Positions 1 through 10,760 of a stretch of DNA of 64,000 bases are shown piece after piece. The notes below the pieces were generated by a model, which was not told the DNA's origin, made no database searches, and was given only the letters and a program-made list of their open reading frames with translations. The DNA comes from Cardiocondyla obscurior. Taxonomy: Eukaryota; Arthropoda; Insecta; Hymenoptera; Formicidae. The stretch spans positions 5,270,001 to 5,334,000 of the forward strand of contig NC_091867.1 in the NCBI RefSeq assembly GCF_019399895.1, in the 5' to 3' direction. The translations under genes were made by a program, and so were the position numbers. Position 1 is the first letter of the stretch, and every line of letters begins with the position of its first letter.

Positions 1-95
1 AGTTATTTCTAGACTCGATGAAAACCTCCGTTTATCCGTCAGTTTTATGGAAAAGCGCAATTTTCCCTCCCTTAGCGTCACGATAATCCTCTTTT

Positions 96-640
96 ATGAG
101 CTGCGAGGAAACGGCCCTCCTCGCCGCTTTTCATTCTTCGGTGGGAAAAATTTTCGGCCGAGCACCGAACATTTTCGCTTGTATCATCGTCATCGGCATT
201 CGTGTTGACGATGTGACACATCGGCGCGGGAAAAGCGCGCAATTTACGCCGCTTTACCGGAGCCTGTGTCGGGGGGCTTTAGTATTGCAATTATATCGGA
301 CGTGGACCGGAGATTGAGTCGGGGGGGCTCATAACTCTCGTCGGTCGTAACGTTCAGCTGCAGGCCGTTCGTTCAGCCGTGCCTGCATTTCATAGGCCGC
401 CAGATGTTACGCGTCTACATATCAGCGGGTCGCACACTTCACGTGTGCGCGGTACGTACGTATTCATTACTAAATTACAAGCAATGCGAGCGAGCGACGC
501 GACGCGGCCTGCGCGAAGCGGAGAGACCGGTGCGTTTCAACCGCGAATCGCCGATGGCACGTAAAACAACGGCGGGCAATGTTTGTTCGCCCGTGACGGA
601 AACCCACGGCGTTACACAGCCGTAGCTCGCGCTCTCTGTT
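96..640. promoter_or_regulatory. CpG-rich segment
   Basis: This stretch is much richer in CpG than the AT-rich DNA that follows. In Hymenoptera such patches often mark promoters or 5' leaders, which is the only basis for the call. Three small overlapping plus-strand frames (61-73 codons) lie in it in different phases; none has a recognisable domain and all look like by-products of GC content. No TATA/initiator pair was found here. Confidence 0.3.
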
Positions 641-3212
641 TCTCTTTCCCTACATTGTGTAAGATCGTTTTAATGTTTTTATAATTAAGTAAATTAATAA
701 CGGCGTAATAAATAAACGGACCAGTTGCACGTACGTGCCAGTACGTCCGCGCGTTTGTGGATAATGTAACAATGAATCAACCCGTTTTATTCAAAATTAC
801 TTGCAAGACAATTCTTCGCAAAAATTCTTTGTGGATAAAGAAAATTAATAAAATAAATAAAATAAAAAGGTGCTTTCTAATAGTATAAAAAAATAATTAA
901 GTCGATTATATTATAATGCACAAGGCGTGGTGCGTAGACAATATAGTGATTTATCCGTTTTTTGATTCCGTTGCCGTTTTTCGAATAGATATTAATAAAA
1001 AAAAAATTTACGAGGGTAGGGTGCAAATTTGATTTTAAATATATTTTTTCTAAAAATTATACCTCGGTCGAATTATGATAATTTTCTCACTTTATATTCG
1101 GTAAACAATAATCGGCTGTCTATATAGAAATTATAGTGAGTAAGCGAACGATCAATTCATTACTTAACTCCGTTCCGGCTTATCGCACTCAGGGATTATC
1201 TCCCTCTCGTTCCTTCGTCCGTAGAAAATTGCTCGCGCCCCCAAAACAATCTCTAAACAATCCAAATTAATTCGGGCGGACGCGCGCGATGATCGCGTTT
1301 TCTGCTCGCGGGATAAATCGAGGGCTGAGGGAAGCGGGGAAGCTCGAAGAGCACGGACTTGTAGCGAGCAGATACAAGTGTGGGCGACGGGAAGGAAAGG
1401 GGTGGTTTCTCAGGGGTTACATTGTCTGGGGAAGGCGAACACTATTTGCCGGCAAAGTAGATTAGGTCGGTATTGATAGAGACGGAGCGGCGGAAAGAGA
1501 GAGGAAGTAATAGACCGATAAGGGTTGAAGGAGGTTGGACGCGGCGGGGATGAGGGAGGAAGACAGAGGATGGATGAAGGTGGGCTCTCTGAGACGGCCA
1601 ATATAGGATGGGATATAGCAATAGAGTTTCGCTTACGAGGTATAACCGCGTTAGACGATGCCCTTTGTTGTATCAGTGCGCCGAGGCGCAATTGCCTTAA
1701 GTTCTGATCTCACGAGATGTCGGGATGCTGGATGGCTCGGTCCAGCAGGGCGAGTCGGCCGGGTTTTTTTCTCCCTCGAATTTTACGTACGTCCCGAGCA
1801 GCGTTACATTGTTACGACGATAAACTCGTTCCGGCGTGCGCTTATTAAATATACGTATAGATAAATATATACTTGAATATACGTTATGATTAGCCAAACC
1901 CAGAAATTATTTCAAAGATTTTGCCGTTTCTAAAAGGACATACTCGCGTCATTTAATTCTCTTCATTTCCTGTGGCGCAGTTTTCAATTTTGCATCCCCG
2001 GGCATGCTTTGCATGTTATATAAATTAATCCTTTGTTAAACTTTATTCATCGATCGGTTATTTGAACGTGCTCGCGCCGCAATGCCTTCAAGAACCGAGA
2101 ACGTTTTCCTCAGAGACTGAAAGAGTGCTTTAAACGCGCAACCGCATTTTCGAATGCGCTCCTTTATTGAATTCAACATCGTCGCAAGATCTTCGTCCGC
2201 AAATCGTTTTGTTGCACGCGATGCCGCAGCCCGTGCATATAAAGTAACTCGATGTCCTTCTTCGCGATTACACGCATATATTTCCCGACGGCCGATCCCC
2301 CTTCCCTTCCACCCTTCGTGCCTTTCCCTATGGTGCTTTTCTGTTTTCTCCTTCTTTTTTTTTTCTATCTTTTTTTATGTATTTTTATTGCGCGGGGTGT
2401 ACTTAGAATGGTACATGCCGTCACGTCTGCCGGGTTAATCAGAATTTTTACGGGCTTGCCCGAAACTCTGCGCAATCAACATTAAGCTTTACTGCTGGCT
2501 ACTAATGCGTCGGTATCGCGATCCATCAGAACGTGGTCGCATTTTATTATGCAACATCCGCCGCGTCCGATTCCGCCTGCATCAAACCCGCGCGACATAC
2601 TTCCACTCTTAACTTTTCTCCCGAGTTGATTGCTCACCGATTAATGATACGTCTGTATAAATTAATAACGTGACGTTTTAAGTAACACTTTCGGGAAATA
2701 AATATGTTATCGTAATTTCGAGATTATCCCTTAAGACTTTTACGGAACGGCCTAATAACAGTGCTAATTATCACTTAGTCTATTATCGCGCATTAAAGAT
2801 TGGATCGAATGTGAGACGAGAGATTACTGATCGCAAGTAACATTTTCCTGCAAATGTCAAGTAGAAAGGACAGGTCATGTCGATATAAAACTAATGATTA
2901 TTTAATCGGATTCTAAACTTTTATCACTTCTATTAAAAGCAATCTTTAACGGCATTCTGAAGATCTACATATGGAAGAATATAAAAATCTATTATTGTAG
3001 CAGCTCTGCTAAATATATGCCGTAAATATGGTTACATTTTAAAATAAAAAAAAGAAAAACATCTTTGAAAATTATATGTCGCTTCATAATTCACAGCCTC
3101 CCAAATTAGAGAGATGTACAAATATGCCGAAATAAACTCCCGGATAATTTTATCTCCCGCCTATAGACATCTTTGGTCTCTTGCACACTAATATTACATT
3201 CCCTTTTTGCAG
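641..3212. other. AT-rich non-coding block
   Basis: No supportable gene. It holds A/T runs, a G/A-rich tract at about 1380-1600 that leaves small frames open on both strands, and a pyrimidine tract near 2340-2390. A possible minus-strand splice donor (ATCG then gtgagca) lies near 2633 with no convincing exon behind it. Confidence 0.6.
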
Positions 3213-3335
3213 CCTGCATGAAGTTACGCACTTTTTTCAGGAGAATTCGAGCAAAAGAAGCGCGGCGGCTGGTGGTGCGCGCCGCCCTTCCGTCACGAAG
3301 GACTTCGCGGGGAGGGTGTGTAAAAGAGGGAGAAG
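3213..3335 (+). CDS. Candidate small exon with start codon
   Basis: A good acceptor (attccctttttgcag) ends at 3212 and a donor (GAAG then gtaaggg) follows 3335, bracketing a 123-nt GC-rich exon. An ATG at 3218 leads an open frame beginning MKLRTFFRRIRAKEARRLVV and running to the donor, leaving one base for the next exon. A second acceptor (cttttttcag) ends at 3240 and would give a 95-nt version. The peptide is very basic and matches no family I know. No partner exon could be identified. It could equally be an untranslated exon or chance. Confidence 0.22.
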
Positions 3336-5074
3336 GTAAGGGAAGCACGGCGTAGGAGCGTATAATACATAATGTTCTTGCCGCCCCTTAGAATGTACAA
3401 GGTTTCGGTTCGTACATCCATCTCCCGCGTCATAAGCACGCCGACTAAAACATCGTCGATTTTTCTTGCATAGGTGTTACGTGTTTTTGATAAATGGCTG
3501 CTCGCGCGATCCCCTCCGGCCCTTTCCCTTCACCCTATATCCCTCCCCTCACCGCCTCTTTCTCAGCCTTCTTCCGAGGTCCCTTGTTCTCGAAACGCAC
3601 TAATATGCACTCTCTGCGGCCGAACCTGAAAGTCTGATAACGCTGTTTTAACGAGACGTGCTGTTCCTTCTTTCAATTCCTTAGCATCCGCTCTTTTAAA
3701 ACAACGAGAGAGAAAGAGAGGGACCCCCTGACTTGGACGAAGAAATGAATGGCGCAGGTGTTTTGCGCGAGATTTTTATCTATGAAGTCAATTTTTCCTT
3801 GGCTAAACTTCTCAATTTTCGATATTACACACGCTTCTACAGCTCGGAGCCTTGAATAAAAATTTTGTTAACGCCTATATATGAAATTAATCGAAGAACT
3901 CAGTTTTTCCATCCGTCTTTGATAGAGAAATGGAGAAGTTAAAGGAAAAACTTTTTTTTTTCCCGGAGAAGAATTTGTCATTAAATTATAAAGCGTTAAA
4001 AAGGATCACTTTAGTATGTCTTGGGTGAACTTTGGTTTTTTTTTCTCTCTTTTTTTTTTTAATGAGTCAAATCGATATCGTACAAATTTAAGAATACGTA
4101 TGTAATCGAAATAAAACTTATCTTACGTCTTTTTATGTTCTTTTTGTGACTGGAGAGAAGAGTTGTGTGAACATTTATGGAATATACGCCTTCGAGTCGT
4201 AGATACCGCTGCAATTTTGTCGCTTGATTAAAACTACTCTTTTATTGGTTATCGATCCGTACTAATATGCCTATTTGGTACGTGGCGCGGACGTTATCGA
4301 TCATTCGCTTTACGACCAATAGGACTTGATGATCGCAGCAGGAGGCTAACCAGGGCGATATCGGCAGGACGAGCAAATGACTGGCGCAGCACGCGATCTT
4401 CTATTACTTACCGCGTTAATTGATATTGATGTGACGTAGTCTCTTTCGAGAAAACTGATCGATATTAATGTGACGCACCCGCGGCATTAATGAAGAAACC
4501 GATTGAAATGCGCTTCTCAATATTTTTATTGTTAATTAACGCGCGCATCTCGATAGCGTATCTTTTACAAATGTCACTATCGCTAACAGAGACAGACGAC
4601 GTTGTAAAAGAAAAGGCAATGTAATAACGCAATAATATAATAATATAAATAATTGATTATAAAGAAGATTGCGCGACGTTGTCGCTCGAGGAAATTCAGT
4701 TTGTGCGATCGACGGTTCTGACGGTGGTCAAAGCAATTTATCTCGTAAGGTTTCCGATCCCGTTGATTCGCACAACGTTCGCAAACGAGGGCGAGGAAAA
4801 GGAACCCGCGGGAGAGGGCGGGAAGATTGAAGGGCGATGAAGTGAAAGAGACTTATCAACCGCATCGCCTTGTTTCTGGCAATTAGTCATGATCGACGTC
4901 ACGCGCCGAGTGTTTCCAAAGTCCATCGCGACTAATTGCCGCGAAGGCGACAGCCACGAAGTAGCCATCGGAAATTTGTCAATTGCAGGTAACTTTGGCT
5001 CGTTCCGCGCGCAGTTTCCTCGCAGATGTTCCTGATAGGCCAAAGTTACGGGCTACGCTTGCGGAGCACCTTAC
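3336..5074. other. Non-coding block with a repeated motif
   Basis: Mostly AT-rich with no supportable gene. A 15-base motif, GATATTRATGTGACG, occurs at 4422-4436 and again at 4461-4475, each ending in a half CRE-like TGACG. A minus-strand donor (AACGCG then gtaagtaat) lies at about 4408-4412, directly beside this pair, and could end a first exon; no matching start was found. A minus-strand frame of about 47 codons near 3530-3680 ends beside a gtgagg donor but has no good acceptor. Confidence 0.4.
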
Positions 5075-5285
5075 TTCGACGGCCGTTCCCTTGTACACCA
5101 ATTTCTTTATCCCCCTTGTCCGCGTACACACGCTCGGGTACCGCACATAGACGTACTTTCGCCTCCACCCCACCGTCTCCCAAGTTACCCTCGTTACTTT
5201 CTTTGTTTTCTTCCGCTGTCGAATGTCGCGATCGTAAAATCGATACCCACGGCGGCACCAACAGCCGAATCCGAAGGGAATTCAC
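5075..5285 (-). CDS. Candidate first coding exon, unknown product
   Basis: Read on the minus strand, an ATG at 5285 opens a frame of 70 codons plus one base, reaching a splice donor (CGTCGAA then gtaaggtgc) at 5074. The peptide starts MNSLRIRLLVPPWVSILRSR and then turns into a charged, Glu/Asn/Lys/Gly-rich segment. An overlapping minus frame and a plus-strand frame are also open in this GC-balanced region, so openness alone is weak evidence. There is no domain I recognise and no downstream exon was identified. It is offered because start, frame and donor coincide. Confidence 0.2.
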
Positions 5286-5614
5286 GCACAGATTTGTGAA
5301 AATTCGGAAAATTGCGACTGGCTACTTTTAATACAAGCCTAACCGAGAGGGAGATTCGTGGTCGGATGTTCCTCGGAATAATTGTATCTCTCGTTTAAAT
5401 ATGATTGTCTATTACATTTGATTAAAACTCCACTTTAAGGATATATGAATTCTCAATTAATTGTTGAACTACATCTCGAGAAGCATAACGTTTATATTGA
5501 CAGATCTTAAAAAATATAGCTGCGAAACTTGCTTCGCAGGAAAACATCAACTCATTAAGTGTATTGCTACATGGGGAACTATTTCGAAGATGACGGGAAC
5601 CATTAGTGAGTAAC

Positions 5615-5710
5615 TAATTGAGGGGTTCTGAGGTAAAACCCGGTAAACTCGAGCAACAGACATTTATGTAAATGTCAGTTACCTGATTTTACGTCTGAAC
5701 CCCTTAATTA
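5615..5710. ncRNA. Pre-miRNA-like imperfect hairpin
   Basis: Arms 5615-5646 and 5679-5710 (32 nt each) pair at 27 positions plus one G-U, with isolated mismatches, the pattern expected of a microRNA precursor. The terminal region 5647-5678 carries a second small stem, gacattta/taaatgtc at 5659-5676, after an asymmetric 12-nt bulge. Candidate arms contain aggggttctgaggtaaaac (5') and acctgattttacgtctgaac (3'). I recognise no known seed family. A short inverted-repeat transposon remnant is the main alternative. The strand is not determined. Confidence 0.35.
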
Positions 5711-5887
5711 AACACAGTTGTCAGGTGGACATTCCGAGAACTTAAATGGGGAGTTAAAGAAAATCTCACGCAATTGTGCGGACCATCTGACGTGTTTTTA
5801 ATGAATTAAAAATGTAGGCAATGATAACAATAGTACGTGACGTGGCATATTGCGTTCATTCATAGACAGATTTTATGGGGTTTGTAC

Positions 5888-5903
5888 AAAAAAAAAAAAA
5901 AAA
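5888..5903. repeat. Poly-A run (16)
   Basis: An uninterrupted run of 16 A followed by A-rich sequence to about 5940. Without an adjoining element it gives no evidence of a retroposon. Confidence 0.9.
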
Positions 5904-6229
5904 GAAATGGAATAAAAAATAAATAAAGAAAAACAAATAAAGTTCAGTGAAAGGAAAAAATACAATTTTCAATTTACTACGCATAGAAATTGAAATAAAA
6001 ATATTTTTTATCGTTTCATATGGGAAATAATTACCTGCCGAATCACCGCCTTCGCTTCTCGCCTCGCATACAGAATTATCCATTTGAAAATCCACAAGAA
6101 CCTTCCCTCTATTCTCTCACGCCATTATTCATCTGTCTCTCCCTCCATTCTCTCTCGTTTCCATTTGAAAATTGTTAAGTCCATTTAAAAGCTTACCTCA
6201 AACCCCTATTCAGAGGCCCACGCTCGTGG

Positions 6230-6760
6230 CTAGGCGCGGTCAAGCGTCTGTTTTGCCGTATTTTCTCAGGAGTCTTCTCGTCTCGCGCGGCGCGTCGCGA
6301 TGCGTCGCGACGAGTCGCGTCGCCCAACGCGTTGTCGACCGGATCTCGCGCGTCGGCCACGTGACGTGGCACGTATACGCTGGAGCGTCGGCAGGCGTCG
6401 AGACGCCGCCGGAAAAGGGGCGTCCGCGGCTTTATGTTCCCGTTGGGAATTCCGTTCTCATGCCTCACGGCGTTTCGTTTCACGTCGACGTCCCGCCGTT
6501 GCACGTGAAACTACCCGTTCCCGTGCACACACGCGCGTACAAACATATATACACACACACACATTCTCACGCACACACGTGCGCTCATGTTCCAAAGCCG
6601 TACTGTCAGGCCGGACACGAAACTTTGCCGGATCGCCTGCCGTGATCCGCGAGTCACGAGACGCGATACGCGTGTCAGGATCGGCTCCGCGAGACGATCG
6701 CGTGCGCAGATGTATTAGCAGATTGTTGTTGCAATTTAGCGTTATGTGATTAGCGTGGCG
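6230..6760. promoter_or_regulatory. CpG-rich segment with TCGCG repeats
   Basis: This block is dense in CpG and has clustered gcgtcgcga-type repeats at about 6285-6335. Frames of 103-157 codons are open on both strands, as expected when GC is high and stop codons are rare. It may be a promoter region; no TATA/initiator pair was seen. The 157-codon plus frame runs through the adjoining CA repeat, which argues against it being a protein. Confidence 0.3.
6524..6594. repeat. CA-rich imperfect microsatellite
   Basis: Interrupted CA repeats (cacacacgcgcg, acacacacacaca, cgcacacacgtgcgc) form a simple-sequence patch inside the CpG-rich block. Confidence 0.85.
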
Positions 6761-6799
6761 TACGGCGTGTGTAGCACTTAGTAAATTGGCCCAAATCAA

Positions 6800-7660
6800 A
6801 TAGTAACGATATTTTGGGAATTACATGTATGCTGAATTTAGAATAATTTTCGATTATTTTTACCCGTATAAATTTTTTTATTTTTTTAATTCATGTAAAT
6901 TTGCAACTAAATCGTCTAAGTTTATTCCACTGTGTCTAAGATAACTTACATTACAAAGTTATATGTGTCAAACGTTAAAGTTTGCAGGAATTTTAATTTA
7001 ATAACGTGTAAATGTGGAGATATGTATTTTGTATTGAATTGTTAGATACACATACGGTCTGAATTTTTGAGAATATTAATTTTAGAATTAAATTGCCAGA
7101 CTTCTGGTTATAGTTTCAAATCTGCATATTTATATCTTTATGTAATAATCATTTCGTATGTGTATAAAAATGTGTACTATGCATGTATCGATTAACGAAT
7201 GTATGTTGATTTAATTTTTGTCTGTAAAAATAGACTTGTATTACTGTGAGCTCCAAAGTTGACGTACGCTACGCCTTCTATATGTGCAAGTTATTTACGT
7301 AATCTTATTTTCATTGTCTATCAATGCTTTAAAAATAAAGCCACTGTTTGATGAAGAAAGACATAGAAATGTTCATGTAGCAATCTTGTACTTGCAACTT
7401 CAATTTCTATGAGATAAAATTTCAAACTTTGCTTTTCTTAAAGCGAAACTACTGAAATACTTAAAATTTGTCAATTGTAAGTAATTAAAGGAGACATTAA
7501 ATCTTAATAAATATCAATTTCGTTAAGCGTTTGGATTCCGCGTAAAATCCAGTTAAAAGGATTCTTTAAAATTACGAGATAAATGAGGGAAGTGATTTTG
7601 ATCGCATTACCCTTTATATGACTTTACATTTTTCGTTTTACTGTCGGTTATTATTGCTTT
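6800..7660. other. AT-rich non-coding block
   Basis: No gene, repeat or promoter supported; ordinary AT-rich filler between two CpG-rich blocks. Confidence 0.65.
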
Positions 7661-7859
7661 TTTATGTCGCGAGCGTAAAAAAGAGAGAATCCCGCCGAGG
7701 TATCAAGGAAACGTCCGACATAAACGCGTCGCGCGCGAGAGAATCCTGTCGCTGAAGGAGGAATTTAAAGTCCGTTCGTGAAATTCGAGCATCTTCGCGC
7801 CAGAGTATGCGCCAAATAGGAGCACCCTCGAATTTAAGGATGCTCGAACAACTGTTGCG

Positions 7860-8077
7860 TGCATCCTTCGCAGCTTCTTCCGCGTCGTCTCGTCTTCCGC
7901 ACGACTGCTCGCGCAGCATGCGTCGCGGCGCATCGCGTCGCTCCGCTCCGCTCTGCCCTGCTCCGGAATATGCGCGGCAGGTACGCGCGTGCGAGAGGTC
8001 GCCGCGGGCGGACGGGACGCTCGACGTCGCGACGCGCGGCGTCGCGGCAACGGGTGCCGAGCGCCGCGTCGTCAGTT
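7860..8077 (+). promoter_or_regulatory. Candidate CpG-rich promoter with initiator
   Basis: A CpG-rich block with CGTCGCG and CTCCGCT repeats ends in TCAGTT at 8072-8077, matching the insect initiator TCAGTY, which would place +1 at 8074. There is no TATA element at the right distance, so this would be a TATA-less promoter. Downstream the composition changes to balanced, UTR-like sequence. Five frames of 85-168 codons overlap here and cancel each other as coding evidence. Confidence 0.35.
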
Positions 8078-9418
8078 TGCGTCTGCCTAGGCTCGCGACG
8101 TCCTCGCTTCCACGCTGGTCACCGAGATCGCACCACTCCGCTTCGTGTACGCGATCGAACTACCGACGAACGACAGCCGTCACCGTCGACGACGTCCCGA
8201 CGAGGGACACCAGGAACAATAACGTCTCGATCTCGATCCATAAAATAAAGGCCACGTGCCTGATCGTCGCGAACGGCCTACCTTTCTCTCTTTCTCTCTC
8301 GGCGATCAACTAGTCCGGGATAAGTTCGAAGGAATCCTCGGGTGTTCCGGGGTGACCTGAGAATTCTCAGAATTCTCCTAGGATCATCGAGAGTCCTTAG
8401 AGAAGTTTGCAAGATAAGTCGGGACTTTGCTAACACTCCGGAAGCAACTCCGGGCGTCAGGAGATATCTCGCGGAAGTTTAAAGAGACATAAGAAAGCTT
8501 GCAGATTTTTAGATAAGTTTACGAGATGGCGAATTAGTTTGTAAAAAGCTTGAAAGTCGTAAGTTTTTGAGGAAGTAGATCTCGAAATTTTGAGACGTGT
8601 GGAGCAGTTGGAAAGTGTTTGGGACATTATCAAGAGCCACTGAAAACTCCGGCAAGTTTTTCAAGAATCCCCGAACACCTCGCAGAGAGGATCAGGAATT
8701 CTTTAGCAATCTCCGAAAATTTCTACAAAAGACCTAACACAATTTCAGTTTCAGCTTTTGAGGATCGTGTTCCAAGGTTACGGAATAACTTTTACATCCC
8801 GTAGATTTTTGGTCACGTGGCCGGGCAGTTTCGAAACTCCCGAGGATCTGTCCCAAAAGTGTGCGGCATCGCGCGTTTTATAACGTCGAGAGAAAGAACT
8901 TGCTTAATTTATCGATATTTTTGTGAAAAAGAAAGACAGATTAGTCAAAAGCAAAACTGATTAAAAATGAAATCCATAATGAATTAATTTATATGGTGTC
9001 TCGTATCTTTCACGGTCTTATCAATCTATTATCGGAGACTTTGTTATCAAGGAATCGCCATCGCAAATTTTCAACTGACGAGCGTGCTTCTTTAAGATTC
9101 CAAATCTTCACCGGGAGATATTTTCACTCCGCGGTTCAAGAACCTTAAAGTGAAAAAGACTTGACGTTTAAAGGACTTCTAGGTTATCTTGCCTCGTCAT
9201 GAGTTCGAAGAGTTCTGTTTGAATAGTCCCCAAATACAGTAAGAACGACATAAGTGGAATTATCGAAGACCAATAAGGCCTTGAAGTTGATCGATTTGCA
9301 GCCTGATATTTTTCAAGAAAAATCGTCAAATTCAATTCAGCGACTCAAGACGACAGAGGGTAGATGGATCTATTTTGATATCTAACAGAACTGTTCTCTT
9401 TTCACTACAGAAATTTTG
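8074..9418 (+). other. Possible long 5' leader exon
   Basis: From the initiator to a strong donor (TTTTG then gtaagtaat at 9419) the sequence has balanced composition and, until about 8900, no long A/T runs, unlike flanking DNA. It has no frame longer than about 61 codons, so it would be untranslated. A strong acceptor (tgttctcttttcactacag) ends at 9410 only 8 nt before the donor, so the donor may instead belong to an 8-nt micro-exon at 9411-9418. Both readings are inference. Confidence 0.25.
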
Positions 9419-9897
9419 GTAAGTAATGATTTTTCATACATTTGTATTTTAAATAGAATTTTGCTAAATTGTAAAACGATATCGCCAAGAAAATAGTGAT
9501 ATAATCTTTATATATCACATTTGTTTCTTTATCTGTTATATTATAAAATAACTTAAAGGGTTCTCTTTTTAAAAGTAGGAGCATATATCGACAGAAATCT
9601 AAATTTCTATATTACAAAAACATTATTATTAATGTATTGGTGTATTCAAAATGTTAGTATGCAAAATAGATATTTTTGAAGTAAAAATTCATAAAAATTC
9701 AAATTTTTTATTCAGAAAAAGTAGTTTATGCTACGTATAAGTAAACAAAAATAGTTACTTGATAATACAATTCTTTTATGTAAATGTAAAAATGTTGTAT
9801 ATATTATGTAAAGAATCTTAACATTCTTCGTATCTATTTTTAAATATTTAAGCTTTTAAAATATGAAGAAAAATATTGAAATATTTTTGTTAATCCA

Positions 9898-10035
9898 GCA
9901 ATTTAAATTTAAACGCATAAAATCTGAACGCATTTACGAATTCATGGAATTTTTATCGTGTAATTTATTACATACTCCATGCTGCACCCTCGAATATATA
10001 CCGCCTGGTATTGTCACTTGTTTCGAGCGACATAG
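9898..10035. repeat. Diverged direct repeat, copy A
   Basis: This stretch aligns with 10286-10425. The best part is ctcgaatatatacc followed by tattgtcacttgttt, matching ctcgaatgtatacc and tattgtcgtttgttc in copy B. Weaker similarity extends upstream through aaaatct and atttacg. Confidence 0.55.
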
Positions 10036-10285
10036 TTTTACATAGTAATAACATAAATATTCAAATATTCACAGATATAAATATTTCAAAACCGTACTAA
10101 TAAAATAAATATCAGAATAAAACGTGAAAAAATATTCAAAATTTTCGTGGATATTTAGTTTAGTCATGCCAAAATTTACAATTTTATACATATATAATAT
10201 AAAGCTGTCAAAGATAGATAGCAAAGGAACGTGAATATATATACATAAAAAAAAAAGTTTGATGTTTCGACAAATTAAAACGATT

Positions 10286-10425
10286 TACAAATTTTAAATG
10301 CACAAAATCTAATCTTATTTACGGATTAGTAAGCTTTAATCATCATTTATTACCACGTGCCACGTTATATCCTCGAATGTATACCCCGTCGTATTGTCGT
10401 TTGTTCCAAGCAACGAGTTAGATTA
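10286..10425. repeat. Diverged direct repeat, copy B
   Basis: Second copy of the element at 9898-10035, about 390 bp downstream in the same orientation. Both copies have a short open frame with similar residues (LEYIPPGIVTC versus LECIPRRIVVC), but with one start codon each and no splice context this is not evidence of protein. Confidence 0.55.
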
Positions 10426-10439
10426 CTGCTGGGTGAACT

Positions 10440-10760
10440 TCACAACTTAATTCTCTTTCGCGTCGCAGCAGCTGCGAATATCAGTCTACGCGATTGCCCG
10501 CGTAGCTTACGCGCCTCACTCACGAAATCTCCGGGTCGGATGAGCTCCGGCGCGACTCGCAAAACTTGGCACTAAACTCCCGCATTACCCTTGTCGTTCG
10601 CTCTCGCAGACTAGACGACGAGCACATTCGCTGCACTAAAACTCCGTTGCCGGAAAATTCGTTATCAATTTCTGCTTATCGGGACGTGCCGTCGTTCCCG
10701 AATAAGGACCCGTTCATCCACTCGGACAAGCCCCGAAAGCGTGCGCGGGGATTAACTTGA
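10440..10760. other. CpG-richer stretch
   Basis: Moderately CpG-rich sequence with small frames on the plus strand (72 and 64 codons). A possible minus donor (ATTTC then gtgagtga) lies near 10527. No start site or exon can be defended. Confidence 0.3.

Noticed and set aside
3530..3680. Minus frame of about 47 codons next to a gtgagg donor
   Set aside because: The acceptor side has no pyrimidine tract and the frame length is ordinary for chance.
6172..6645. 157-codon plus frame
   Set aside because: It overlaps three other long frames in CpG-rich DNA and runs through a CA microsatellite (His-Thr repeats); no domain.
7807..8313. 168-codon plus frame and four overlapping frames
   Set aside because: Five frames on both strands are open together, as expected from high GC; the Arg/Ser richness mirrors CGTCGCG repeats.
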